From positions 1 through 64,000 of the forward strand of contig JANBPU010000050.1 of assembly GCA_027575805.1 (NCBI GenBank): DNA of 64,000 bases, in the 5' to 3' direction. Shown here one piece after another: positions 45,729 to 57,755 of this stretch; the stretch's first letter is position 1, and every line of letters begins with the position of its first letter. The stretch is from Mycoemilia scoparia (lineage: Eukaryota; Kickxellomycota; Kickxellomycetes; Kickxellales; Kickxellaceae). A program made the position numbers and the translations under genes. The notes below the pieces were generated by a model, which did not search any database, was not told the DNA's origin, and saw nothing but the letters and a program-made list of their open reading frames with translations.

Positions 45729-46876
45729 CTATGAAGACTTGGTTTCTTTGGCGGCAGCACTGTCAGCTGTATCTGCCTCTTTGCTTTGCTTCTCCTTGCT
45801 TTCCTTTTTGTCCTTCGACTTATCTGCTGCAATCTCACGTTCAATTTCCCGCTGGCGATTCTCAATCTTGTTGTCTATGAGGTCATGCAGCGCGATGACC
45901 GACCTAACAAGGGTGGATATGTATATAAGCAGATATTCGTCGTTGGTCTGGTTGGCAAATGTGCTGACGTTTTCTTTGATAGAAAGGCTGGGCAGAAGGT
46001 TGAATATTTGCTGCACGTTGTTGACGATCTGGGGGTTTACTGGTTTGTTTGCATCTAGCATTTTCTTCAAATGTGCCTGAATATTGGCGAGCCTGGACTT
46101 TAAGCCTTTGAGCGAATTCAGCTGGTATGTAATTCTTGTTGACAGCGATCCACCGGTATCATCCTTGATATCGCGAAGCAAATGCTCCACGCCGATTTCT
46201 TCTGCTTCCTCAGCCCCAATTTCTGATGCGACATGCTTGAATGCCTTTTTTGCTGCTGATCCATCTCCGCTTATTTCCTCAATGGCAAAGTATGATGTTG
46301 TGGGGATTCCAACATCCTCCGGCTTAATGTCGACAATTACTAGTACTGGGTTGGGAACGTACTTCTTGAATACGTCGTTTATTTGTAGGTCTGACTCTCT
46401 AAGCTTAGGCCCCGAGTGGTACCAACCGACCACCTTTTCTTTGACTGTACAAGGATAATAGATTGTTAGCAAAGTGCAGAGATAGAAAATGTCCATTGTA
46501 GGTCACAAATCCTTACCATTAATCTTTCTAAACATGACTCGCATTGTCTCTGCGTAGTCGTGGTCCAAAAACCACGAATTTGGGTCCTTTGGATCTTCTT
46601 CGAATGGAACTATATATATAATTCATTGTGTTCCTGTTGTTGTTGCTGTCCTAAAAATGCCACTAATGCCGAATATTGCATGTCAAAATACTTACCGGCA
46701 TAGCTATTTGTAACCTCAACTGAGTCTTTGTTTGACTGGCCAAGAAGCACGCCAACTACTCGAACATCGCTTTTGAATCGAGTTACAACACGGTTGTAGT
46801 GGTCCACAACTGAGAGCAAGACGAGGGGATGGACTGTTACTTTTGAAGGAAGGTCTTCGAGGTTAGTGGCAACCAT
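45729..46876 (-). CDS. RPN8: 26S proteasome lid subunit Rpn8 (PSMD7)
   Basis: MPN-domain subunit that pairs with the deubiquitinase Rpn11 in the lid. Three exons: 46696-46876, 46517-46609 and 45729-46444. The start [20 protein letters not shown] and [13 protein letters not shown], then VVGVLLGQ, are typical. [20 protein letters not shown] and [20 protein letters not shown] follow. The Jab1/MPN metal-binding HxH..D set is not complete, as expected for non-catalytic Rpn8. [10 protein letters not shown] and [20 protein letters not shown] match the family. The C-terminal helices end in a Lys/Glu-rich tail. A short antisense frame over the 3' end is a shadow. Confidence 0.96.
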
Positions 46877-47248
46877 TACTGAAGCAATAGTATTATGATA
46901 AAATGAAATACAAATAATAATGGTAATTAGGAAAGTTAAAAGTGCTGTTTGTCTTCCCTCCTGAGTACTGACGTGTAGCAAGTTTGTGGCAATACGTATC
47001 TTTAAAGACTTGCTAGAAAGGCGGGTTCAGTGTTGTGTTCAAGTACACGCAAGCACAGGAATTTTGATTAGATCCTTTAGCGGATCTGAGATATGATCAA
47101 CTCATCGCGGCACTATTACCACAACCACCACCTTCCATCGCTCCACAACAGTTGAGAATAATGGTGCTGTGGATGCTACTAACATAGAGAAACCCCCTTT
47201 CTCTTTAAGTACCATCCACCTTTCAATAAAGAACAGGAATCATTAAGG
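46877..47248. other. Divergent promoter shared by RPN8 and RPL23
   Basis: About 370 bp between start codons on opposite strands. I did not identify a PACE-type proteasome element or other specific sites in it. Confidence 0.5.
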
Positions 47249-48063
47249 ATGTCTAAGCGCGGTAAGCATCCATCCGCCAGGACCATCATCCCTGGGCACC
47301 AGCCTGCATCCATCAAAGCCTTAGAGGATTCGGCCGGCACTATTGTTAAATTTCAACCAATGTAGTGGCTGGTGGCCAGGGATGCTCATTTGCAATTGTG
47401 GCGATATTCGGTCTCTTTCCTAAGACAAAATAACTAAGCTCATTGTGTTTTAATTTAGGACGTGGAGGAGCTTCTGGAAACAAACTTCGCATGACCCTCG
47501 GTCTCCCCGTGGGTGCCGTCATTAACTGTGCCGATAACTCTGGTGCCAAAAACCTCAACGTTATTGCCGTTGTTGGTATCAAGGGTCGCCTCAACCGTCT
47601 TCCCTCTGCTGGTGTTGGAGACCTTGTTGTCTCTACTGTCCGCAAGGGTAAGCCCGAGCTTCGCAAGAAGGGTAAGTGTCATTCTAAAATATTTTTCCAG
47701 GCTAAATCTGGTCAATTGAGCAATTCTTATATCCCACTTTATTTTTGTCATCAATAGTTACTCCTGCTGTCATCGTTCGTCAGCGCAAGGCTTGGCGTCG
47801 CCCCGACGGTGTCTATCTATACTTTGAAGGTATGTTTCCTATGATTATTGATTTGTATATGTATATTTATGTATGCATCAATCTGGAGTTTTTCGGACCA
47901 ATTTTATTTACATGTGCATGTATTTGTCTTTTTAACAGATAACGCCGGTGTAATTGTCAACCCAAAGGGTGAAATGAAGGGCTCTGCCATCACTGGTCCT
48001 GTTGGTAAGGAGTGCGCTGATCTTTGGCCTCGTATTGCCTCCAACTCCGGCACTGTTGCTTAA
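47249..48063 (+). CDS. RPL23: 60S ribosomal protein uL14 (L23)
   Basis: Four exons: 47249-47261 (13 nt, MSKR plus one base), 47459-47671, 47758-47829 and 47939-48063. The sequence [20 protein letters not shown], then [60 protein letters not shown] and [20 protein letters not shown] is near-identical to uL14 across eukaryotes. About 140 residues, the normal length. A 13 nt first exon is common in fungal ribosomal-protein genes. All three downstream junctions are phase 1. Confidence 0.98.
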
Positions 48064-48452
48064 ATCTAGTGTATTCCAACACCCCCTTTCTTCCCATTAA
48101 AATAAATAAATATCCCTTGATATCGGATTTATAATCATTACCATGACGCTGTCTTTATCAAAGACATATTATTATGTATTTTCTGCTATTGAGAGAGAGA
48201 GTAGTCACCACATTTTTATTGAGAAGCCTTAACGACATTAAAAACCTGTATAACTAAAAATTGATGTGAATTGCTATGTGTGAATATGTATCTTTTCAGC
48301 CTCTCTGGTCAAACTCAGTCCGCAAAAGCCTGCATGACTTTAACCATGACTTTGTCAATGATTCAGTGGTATTTTTAACAATTGGGTAATATTGTTTGCG
48401 CAGGAACTATATTCAAGGCGTCGCACAGATTAGTTATAAGCATGTCATGATT
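48064..48452. other. Convergent 3' region, RPL23 and NAA25
   Basis: AT-rich 390 bp between two stop codons. No gene was seen. Confidence 0.5.
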
Positions 48453-51400
48453 CTATGTCTGCTGTTCTCCAAAGCATGATGATGTGCTAATTACCTCGCT
48501 TATATTTTTAGCCCCTTCGTCATCCGAGTTTAGCCACTTCTTTTCTATGTGCTCAGCAGCCTTCTTGGGAGCAGTCTTTATTTTTTGTTTGAGAGAACTA
48601 ACTGCCATCTTGTGAATGGTTTGGATCTCAGCGCCCAAAGCCTAAAGAAGAAAGGCCATATTAGTATTGGTCCTAGAAATGTATTTCTTTTACTTTGTTG
48701 TAATTTATTTGTGCATGAATCGTATATACCTTGGCGACATTCCCATTTACAATAGCTTTTGTCACAAGTGTGTGGTTGAATATCTACAATAGCAAAAGAA
48801 TATTGTAAGTGGGCCGGAATGAATAGATGCGGTTCAATTGTCTGGACTACTATTTACCTCGAGGCAGGAGCTAAAATATGGTATTTCCTCCAAATAGAAC
48901 GACGAAAATTCGCTCTGGTTCTGGAAATCTAACACTAAAGTGAATATTAAGTTAGTCTAAATTCATAATTTCATATGCCGTGTTGCCTATTGGTTTATTA
49001 AAAATTACCTTCTTTCCAAGGATCAAAGATGCACGCCAACTCATCTATATAACAAAGCATAATGCGGACGTTTATACAAATGTCTTTATGATAATAATAA
49101 TAATATTCTTAAAAGCTGTTATATTTTGTTACCTTTATCGCACATATAGCTTTCATCGGAAAATGCCTTCACTGCAATGTTTCCTAGACCGATAACTGAC
49201 TTGGCAAGGTAGTATTCCTGTTTTGAAAGAGAGTTACCGGGCTTAAGGTCGGACACAGTCTCACTAAGAAGCTTTAGTGCATCGCTGAGTGAATCCTTCT
49301 CCTTTCGTGAGATCTTGGCCATTATCTGGGATACTAACCCAAACACATCAACCCATGTATTCTATTGGTTGTAATGTTGTAAATAGAAGATTGCTTTACA
49401 ATTTTAATTCGACAAGTATTACACATTTATATAACTGGAGCTGTACTTACATTAGGAAGTTGTTTGCAGCGGGTAAGCCTTTCAATCGAGTACTCATCGT
49501 ATCCTGGTGGTGAGCAGCAAAACAAAATGTCAAGATCTCTATTATCAGACCATTCTGTTGGGTTGCTTTCTTTAGAAAAGGCATTGTCGTCGACTTGTTT
49601 CCACTCCTTAATGATACTCCTGATATCGCGATGAAGCATCATCTCATTTCTGGTAGCGAATCTCAATGAGATTGCTTTTTGAATAGAATTGCAAAGCCTT
49701 CGCTGAAATTCGACAAATTCAGGAACTTTGGAGTAGACTCCATTTTGGTACGCAAGCTTGATCATTCTGGGAGTGTCTTGCTTATTGAGATGATAGATCT
49801 CAAGAGAGTCATACAGTAGATCCAGATCTTGCTTATAAAAAGCATATGGTCCTCCATACCCAGTGATGAGGAAGCTGAGAGTATCGTGCTGGACATGCTT
49901 GTTGTTGAGAGACTCGTATAGCTCAGCAGCTTGGCCAAATGACCCTATGGACAAAATGAGTTTGGATTGAAGAAATATTAGATGTGTCTGTCAGTTTACG
50001 CTGATGTACACATGTATAAGTCACTCACCGAAGTAGATATATAGTCTAATGGCCAGTAGCTTTAGCTGGAAGTCATTCTGGTTGTTCTTTATGCCAGATA
50101 AAAGTGAAACAAGTGCTGAAATGCGGAGGGAGTCTGCCCTATCAAAGTCTCCTTCAGCGAATAACTTGTTAGCAGCGACTATTAGATAGTGACTTCCCAG
50201 GAGAATAAACTCCCCATGACTAAGTGACTTGTCTTTAATACCAGCTATCAATAGTAGTAAGGTTTCGCAGACATCGTTAATAAGAGCTTGCTTCTAAAAT
50301 ACTTGATTTTAGTTTAAGTAAGATTTTTTTCTATATCGACCTACTATTTTCAAGACCCATACAGATAAGTGCGTGTGCCCTATCCAGCATCAGGTCAATA
50401 GAGTCTTCGGCGTCGAGACAGAACAGCAACCATTGAATTTTATACAGGGTAGCTATTCTTTCATCAGCTCTAGTCACCTGTGACATATACATTACTTCTT
50501 TTTAATCAAAGTGGCATCAAGAGTCTGGTGTAGATAAAAGCATAAAGTGCACTACAACATACCTTGTTGGATCCATTCTTCTGATCAGCAAGTGCCTTCT
50601 CAAGGTATCTTTCAAGTTCTTGTCTGAACTCTGGGCCAAAATTTCCTTGTCTCTTATACCACTCGATAATGTAGGGCATGATGTCTGAAAAGCAAACCGG
50701 CTTTGCTCCGAACTTCTCAACGTAGTCCCAAATGTACTGGTTCTGTGATCTAGGAAGCTCTATTGGGAAACCTATGTGTAGTCAGTTAAAATAACTTACA
50801 AGATATTTAGAAGGTGTGGCCTATACTAACCCTTTTTGAGCTTCAAGAAGTTAGAAGCAAGCTCAATTCTACCAAGACATGCATTTCGAGAGCGATCTTC
50901 CTGCTTGGAATACTTGTCCAAAAGTACCCATGGATCCTGATTATCAGTGTCTGCCACCAGAGCCTTGATATAGCACTTGTATATCAACCAGTTGTCACTA
51001 GATTATACCAAAGACAAATGCTTTTAGCTAGGCATGTTCTGCATTGAGAAAATTAGATACCATGAGCTATTAACATTGCTTACCTGTTTTCCAGGAGCTG
51101 GCTTGAAAATTCCAAGGCTTCATTGATCTTGTAGTTCTGAACCAGGAGGTCCAGTTTGAGCACAGCTAGATCAGGATCATTGACAAGTAGTGCCTGGAGC
51201 TTAGGGTTAAGCTGGAATGCATCAAGAGCAGCTTCGTGCTTATCCTGGTGAAGTAAAATGTCCAAGTATATACGAAGATCTAAAGCAGCAAGATTCACAC
51301 TTGTTTCACTATTTTTGCAATACTTTGTTACAAGCTAGCGAAAGTTTTCAACTTACGTTCCAAAGTTGATGCTTTCCCATCATTAAATGCTTTTTGACAG

Positions 51401-52160
51401 AGTTTCTCACAAAGAGAAATCTGGAGGCTGGCTTTTGACTTATCACCATACTTTGCCTATAGTTTGCAATTGCAGTTTTGAAATCCGATGTTTGGAGTCA
51501 AAAGTTCCATCAATTGTAACATGGACTTACAAGCAAGAAACGACTGACAATGGCCCACCAAAAGTATCTGTCATCCTGTTGTGTTTTGTTGAGGGTTACA
51601 CATGCTTTTAGTTGCTCCTCCCATTGCTCGGTAAAGGTGCATGCCATAAATATCTCGACAAGAAGGTCAGGGTTTGAAGCGTCTAATTTGTGGGCTTCTT
51701 GGTAGATGCGGACAATATCGCTGTCTTTAATCATTGTAAAAATATAGCCACATCAATACCAAATAGCATTTATGTGCCTTATATCAAACTTCATAATAAG
51801 TATGTGACTTACATCTTCCTAGCTCGCTATACACAATATCCAGGACCCTAAGATCGTTTTGATCCGAAAATATCACCTTTTGGCTTTCGACCTTTTTACA
51901 CAGCTCCACAGCTTCTGCTGTATTTCCATTTCTGGCCAGGGCACACGCCTTGAGAAGTTGCAATCGAGTTGTCTTTATCCCTCTGTCCAGCAAGCGATTA
52001 CATGCCCTGATGGCCTCTTTATTTCTCGCACCATCCAGAGCACCTATATTAGCGATTTGTTGTTTAAACATCATTTCTTATATAAAAAATAACTTTTGGA
52101 TATAAATGCATGGATAAAGCTCCTCTTACTATAGATTGGATTTAGCTGATAGTCTGACAT
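48453..52160 (-). CDS. NAA25: Auxiliary subunit of N-terminal acetyltransferase B (Naa25/Mdm20)
   Basis: TPR-like scaffold that anchors Naa20 to ribosomes, acetylating Met-Asp/Glu/Asn N-termini. The gene is split into about a dozen exons. The first is only 31 nt (52130-52160, MSDYQLNPIY). Spliced to 52043 it gives NPIYSALDGARNKEAIRACN, matching the family opening RPIYD.LD.G..K.AI. Then come LLKACALARNGNTAEAVELC, DDRYFWWAIVSRFLL with AKYGDKSKASLQISLCEKLC, NPKLQALLVNDPDLAVLKLD, WDYVEKFGAKPVCFSDIMPY and RADERIATLYKIQWLL. The C-terminus (GAEIQTIHKMAVSSLKQKIK) ends at 48453, or earlier if the GTAATT after KNISE is a donor. The Met at 52074 is intronic. The family is clear; several middle exon edges are not listed because I did not resolve them. 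Confidence 0.87.
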
Positions 52161-52684
52161 ATCCAAGTAATAGGTTTTTATGTAGCATTGGCGTTTCAGT
52201 GCTATAGTATTTTACTTTGTTAGGATGGGTAATGCCACAGATATAAGGAAATTATTATGGGCCATTGATTTCAAACAGCGGGCACTTGTACAGATCTACA
52301 AAAAATATCTTACCAGTAATAGGCATAACTCACTTGGTAGTCTCTAGCTGCCAAAGCCTGGTCCCATCTTATCAAGTATAGGATCATACTTGGCCTATGA
52401 TTCGGTGTGAATGAGTACTCATGGTTTGGTCTAACAACACATCCTTCACTATTAAATTTAGAGGTATCTGCTTTATCCAAGGCTGTGTAAGACAAGCCAA
52501 TATGTTTAAAGATGATTAAGCGTTTTTATTACTCCTAGAGAGGTATCTATATACTACATGTACTAAAGCCGATATGTTTAAAGCCCCAATTGTTTATACA
52601 GTAGTGCCCATAATAAAATAATGATCTGTCTACGAAAGCATGTTTTAGTACATACTGCCTATCACATTATAACCAGCATCCACT
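52161..52684. other. Divergent promoter region, NAA25 and COQ3
   Basis: A minus-strand frame at 52310-52495 lies here, ending in a run that reads NHRPSMILYLIRWDQALAAR. It was not recognised and cannot be joined to NAA25 exon 1 without internal stops. Otherwise nothing was seen. Confidence 0.4.
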
Positions 52685-53893
52685 ATGGCTACTACACTTT
52701 TAAAAGCATTGCCCAGACAGTCAAGGTAAAAGCAACTATAAGGCGATAACACCATATCATATAATGATGGCTATAACTATATACTCCTTAAACTCTAATA
52801 GGGTTATTGGGAGATTTGCTGCCTTTCAACATTGTCCTGGCATCAGCCTATACTCAAAACCATATAGCCAGTCCTCCACCAAGAAGGACTCATCGATTTT
52901 GCCAGAAGAGGTATCCAAGTTTAGTGCTTTATCTTCAGAATGGTGGGATCCAGAAGGCCCACTCAAAACGCTACATCAGCTCAACCCTGCTAGGGTTTCG
53001 TATATAAACAAGTGGTCACAGCTCCTACGTGCCAATTATAGAAATAAGACATTATGTGGGCTTGAAATTCTTGATGTTGGATGTGGTGGGGGACTCTTGT
53101 CTGAGGTAAAACTCCCGATTATTTATGATGCTTTTACCATCACGTCTTATATTCCCAGGTACTAAAATTGAAACACTAATAGTCACTTTGTAGGCTTGGA
53201 TCGAGTGTTACTGGGATTGATGCATCTGAAGAAAGCATCAAAATTGCACAAATGCATCTAAAAAAGGACCCAATGTTAACGTCCGAAGAAAGCATGATAC
53301 AATATAAGTGTACCACAGCTGGTAAGAAATAATAATAAACTCAGATAAGTTCCATCTCGTTATTCTACAACCTCCAAAATGACTGATATTGGATATCCTA
53401 GAGAATCTTGCTGAAGCCAAAAAGAAGTTTGACGTTGTTGTATCATCCGAAGTTATCGAGCATGTTGTTGATCCTCGTCAATTTATCGAGTCAATAACTT
53501 CCCTTGTAAAGGTAAACAAGAGTTTCATCCGATTTCTCAACTCCTAATCTCTGGTCTAACTTTTTATCATACACTTAATTATAGCCTGGAGGTATGGTCT
53601 TTATTTCGACAATCAACAAAACTCCCATAGCAGCGCTGGTGGACGTTATTATTCCCGAATATGTTCTTTCTATTGTTCCAAAGGGCACACATAACTACAA
53701 CATGTTTGTTAAGCCTGAGTTAATACGCAATGTGCTAAATGATCTGAAGTTCCAAACTCTAGATACATCTGGGCTTATTTACAATCCACTTAGCCAGGTA
53801 TGGTCTGTTGTTGAATCTGATGTGTTTGGGATACCAAATGCCGGAATTCAAGCCAATTATATTGTTTGTGCACAAAAACGCATCGATAGCTGA
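52685..53893 (+). CDS. COQ3: Ubiquinone biosynthesis O-methyltransferase
   Basis: SAM-dependent enzyme for both O-methylations of coenzyme Q in the mitochondrial matrix (UbiG family). Five exons: 52685-52725, 52802-53105, 53183-53321, 53402-53511 and 53585-53893. The N-terminus [14 protein letters not shown] is a presequence. Family motifs are [29 protein letters not shown], the SAM-binding [48 protein letters not shown] and [14 protein letters not shown], then [16 protein letters not shown]. For exon 3 the acceptor at 53181-53182 is right: it yields [12 protein letters not shown], matching the family's ESLARLGA.VTG. The closer AG before GCTTGG gives the wrong frame. Confidence 0.95.
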
Positions 53894-54141
53894 GTTTTTT
53901 TTTGCTCCCTTGAGACATTTTTAAGTTTTCGTAACAGTCTATCATTGAAATACTCTGTATCCGTTGTTACATGCCAATCAATTGTATAGTGACATTTGAC
54001 AAAAATTAGGCGAGAATGCCTTTATCATGAAGTTTGTAAAGTAAAACCATAATAGCTCGTAGTAATGACATACCAGTCTTTGGGATACATTTAAGCATCA
54101 AGGATGACTTTTAGCAACAAACTTGTCCCAAATACACAATT

Positions 54142-54455
54142 ATGAGCTGGCTTAGAACATATTCCCCTCTTCTCATAGCAAGTCTTACTGGTGTAATTAT
54201 AGCTACATACACATTCCAGCCAGTGCTTAAGGATCTCGAAAGGTATTTTGTGGTTCGAACCAATAATATCAATAATAGGAATATTAACATTAATAACGGT
54301 GATGATCATCAGCATATTATAAAAGTATTCTTTCTGAATATCATAAATTTAGAGCTCGCAGAGAAGCAAGTGAGGCTGAAAAAAACAAGCAGAGGTCTGA
54401 TCAATTACAAAATACAAGCTCGGGCGCTCAAAATAACGAAAGGAATAGTGAGTGA
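54142..54455 (+). CDS. Small single-pass membrane protein, function unknown
   Basis: Two exons, 54142-54242 and 54353-54455, give about 67 residues. It starts MSWLRTYSPLLIASLTGVII, one hydrophobic helix preceded by Arg. It continues ATYTFQPVLKDLERARREAS, then a charged, Gln/Asn/Ser-rich helix (EAEKNKQRSDQ). Splicing replaces an out-of-character reading through the AT-rich intron. Layout resembles small organelle membrane proteins of fungi, possibly mitochondrial, but no family is claimed. A GTGAGT right at the stop could be a further donor, so the C-terminus is uncertain. Confidence 0.5.
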
Positions 54456-55337
54456 AACAAACCACTGGTTTTATTAAAAGGAGTATATACAGCCAAACTT
54501 ACTATAGGAACCAAGCAATTTCCAAACCAGCATCAGTTTCCTTTTGATGATTATGTATATGACTTTTTGCGGATACATTGAAGTCTAGTTACATTTGAAA
54601 TAATTTAGAATCTGATCCACATACTCAAATGTTTTATTTTGAATGCATATGTGCTACTTGATACTATTGCCATAGTGTTTGTAGGCCCCCTTTATAGTAA
54701 TGATACCTGTACGTTATTCAAAGTATTGAAAGCGATGCTTTCTTTTGGGTAGTTATTTTAATTGTTAATGAAGCTTTAAATATTATAACACATTGATGAC
54801 GCTTCTCATAACCAAAAGGATTTTAATGGTCAGTGTTTTGACTGCTTGTGGAGTTTGATAAAGCCAAAACTCTTATAGTGATATTATTGTTGGCATTATG
54901 TAAAAAATACATGTATAGTCAAACTTTTCATAAATCGCACCCATAAGACTTGGGTGAGCAGTGTGTCCATAGCTATGAACAGTCTTTGCGCAGAGTTTGA
55001 TTAAACTTTATATCAATCATTCAGATTGCCACCATCTGCCTAAACGCTCTAAACAACGTGGTCGTTTAGTCCTGGAAGTGGCATAGAAAAAATTGTTGTT
55101 TGGATTAAGAAACGCATACCGATACTCTATGAAATATGCGAGGTTACCATTCAGCACACTCATACCCAATTATTGCAAATTCTAGTAAACAAAATAAGAT
55201 AGTTGAATTTTGAAGCTAGAAAAAAAGCTAGAACCTGATCAAGCAATCTAATTGATCCTGGATGTATAAATTTTTCGACAATAAATAACTTTGGATTGAA
55301 AATACCCAAGAAAAGCATCTTTTAATCCTTTAACAAA
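54456..55337. other. Intergenic region upstream of PUF6
   Basis: AT-rich, 880 bp, no recognisable frames, repeats or RNA genes. Confidence 0.5.
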
Positions 55338-57451
55338 ATGGTAAAAACTAGAGTAAAGTCTACTACTGAAAACTTTGTCGCTGACAAAAAGCGCAAAAGT
55401 CAAGATAACAGGGCAGACAGTGAAGATTCGGAGGCAGAGTACAGCAATGAAGAAGAGCTTCAAGCAAAGAATTTCAAAAAAGCAAAAAATAACAATCAAG
55501 GTGAGTATATTATCGACAGCATGCTTTTCTGAATCAATATGATATGTGATTAGTAACAGTGATATGGTGGCTATTATATGCAGGCTCAAAGGAGGCTCAA
55601 ATTCAGAAAAAGAAACTAAAGAATGAGCGTAAGGCTGCAAAGCCCAAGGGCGACATCATTGCACAGGCAAAGAAGATCTGGGAACAATTGAGGCGCCGTG
55701 ACCTTGAAAGTGGCAAGAGGGCTGAAGTCATGGGCGAAATGATGAATTTAATTGGAGGCTCGATAAAAGAAGTTACTTTCAAACACGATGCGAGCAGAAT
55801 AATTCAAACTTGTATGAAGTATGGAAGCCAAGAAGAGAGAGATCGAATTGCTGAAGAGCTCAGAGGCAGCTACATCGAGCTTTCAAAAAGTCTGTATGGC
55901 CGATATATCCTTGTCCGTATGCTGAAATATTGTTCAAAGTATCGTGATCAGATCATTGAGTCTTTCTATGGTAATGTTCGCAAGCTAATCCGTCACAAAG
56001 AGGCAGCAATGGTTATCGAGGAGTGTTATTCAATGTACGCCAAAGCATATCAGCGGGCTGCTCTTGTCCAGGAATTCTACGGGCCAGAGTTTGCTATCTT
56101 CAAAAACAACACCCGTGGATCAAACCAAAAGAACCCCAAAAAGGGTGATGATGCCAGATACTATGGGCTCGATGTAATCCTTTCAGATGCTCCCCAGAAG
56201 AAGGAGAACATTCTATCTAATCTGAAGCAGACCTTGCTTCCATTGATTGCCAAAGGCACGATCCACCACTCTATCGTCCACAAAGCTTTGTTGGACTACT
56301 TTACTTATGCTAACGAAAAAGAATGCTTCGACATGGTTGAAGAAATCAAAGAGTTTGTGGTCGAGATTCTTCATACCAAGGATGGTGCCCATGTTGGCAT
56401 GTACTGCTTCCTGTATGCAACCCCAAAAGTACGCAAGTCGATTTTGAAATCTTTCAAGCCATTCTTGGAAAAGATATGTACTGAAGAGTATGGTCATGCT
56501 GTCCTCTTGCAGGCCTTCGATGTCATGGATGATACTGTGTTTGTTGAGAAGGCAATCATTTCTGAACTAATACCAATGATCCCAGACCTATTGTCAAACA
56601 TCGTTGGCAGAAGATCCATTTTATACATAGTTATCGGTCGTCACAACAAATACATTGCAAAGCAGGTTATTAGCCACCTTAATGATCTTGATGGAATAAG
56701 AGCCAAGACCAGTAAGAAAGATCCAGGCTTGAGACGACAGGAGCTTTCTGTGGCCATATCCCCTGGTCTGCTCAAGTGGGTCGAATCCAACATTACCGAA
56801 ATTCTCAATGATCCCATTCTATGCCAGGCAGCCACCGATATTATTGTATTTGCTCACGGTAAGTTAGGGTGGACAGCTACATATGCTCAAAACATTACTG
56901 GCTCATGTCGACTCATCGTATCTTTGTATGTTTATGAATGTGGGTATCTGTAGGCGACAAGACAGCTGTACTAAACGCTCTTTGTGAAGTCATTAAGGAG
57001 GCCAACAGTGTTGAGGATCTTGATGACCACCCAATGCTTGGTGTCTCTTCAAATCGACTACTCAGCACCCTCGTCAAGGCTGATACTGCACTGCCTAAAC
57101 TTCCAGATAGCAGCGTAAAAGGTACCTATGAAGCCATATACACATATATAATATACTACACAGCCAACTTATGAATTTTTAACCAACGGTAAACTCTTGT
57201 TTTGTCATATGATAGTTCCCGAAAGCAACCCAGTGTTTTCAACGAAAATCCTGCAGGCGGTTGACCCAGAAGTTTTAAAGAATCTTGCTGTCAAGGGTAG
57301 CTTCCCAGTTCTTACACTGGTGGAATGCAAACACACTAGCGAAAAAGTAAAAAAGATTCTCCTTCCAAACATCAAGGAAATAGAAAAGGCAGCAAAAGTA
57401 GCACAGCGCTCTAAAACGGTTTATGCTGGAATCCTTAAGGCTTTGATCTAG
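55338..57451 (+). CDS. PUF6: Pumilio-family ribosome-biogenesis protein Puf6 (PUM3)
   Basis: Nucleolar PUF-repeat protein with roles in 60S assembly and, in yeast, ASH1 mRNA repression. Four exons: 55338-55500, 55584-56858, 56954-57121 and 57216-57451. The N-terminus is Lys/Glu-rich. Then GDIIAQAKKIWEQLRR leads to non-canonical PUF repeats: VTFKHDASRIIQTCMKYGSQ, LSKSLYGRYILVRMLKYCSK, HKEAAMVIEECYSMYA, GTIHHSIVHKALLDYF, TKDGAHVGMYCFLYATPK and CTEEYGHAVLLQAFDVMDD. The CPL domain has NIVGRRSILYIVIGRHN. The C-terminus ends KTVYAGILKALI. Arrangement and length (about 610 residues) match Puf6/PUM3 rather than classical pumilio. Confidence 0.94.
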
Positions 57452-57755
57452 TTTTGTTTTAATTTTCTTGGTCTATGCATGAAAAATATTAATAAGAAGG
57501 ACAAGCGCTCTATAGCATATAACCAGTCTCGAAGAGCTTTGCTTTCACTTCGTATAAAAATACAACAGTGCCTCACACCTTTATTCTGAATAATTGCCCA
57601 ACACGATTTAATATAAAACTACACAGGACCTGCTTTTGCTTGAAAATAGTGAACTATGAATCCTTTTTATAACATTAGTAGTGGTAATTATATTTTCCTT
57701 GTATGCTAAATTTACTTTATAAAGTACATAAAATGTTGAATGCTAATATGACTGG

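Noticed and set aside
52310..52495. Minus-strand frame with NHRPSMILYLIRWDQALAAR
   Set aside because: It looks protein-like, but no partner exon or family was found and it cannot be spliced to NAA25 exon 1 without stops. Left as an open question.
54252..54261. GGTTCGAACC, resembling a tRNA T-loop
   Set aside because: No acceptor stem, anticodon arm or CCA-side pairing around it; it lies inside an intron of the small membrane-protein gene.
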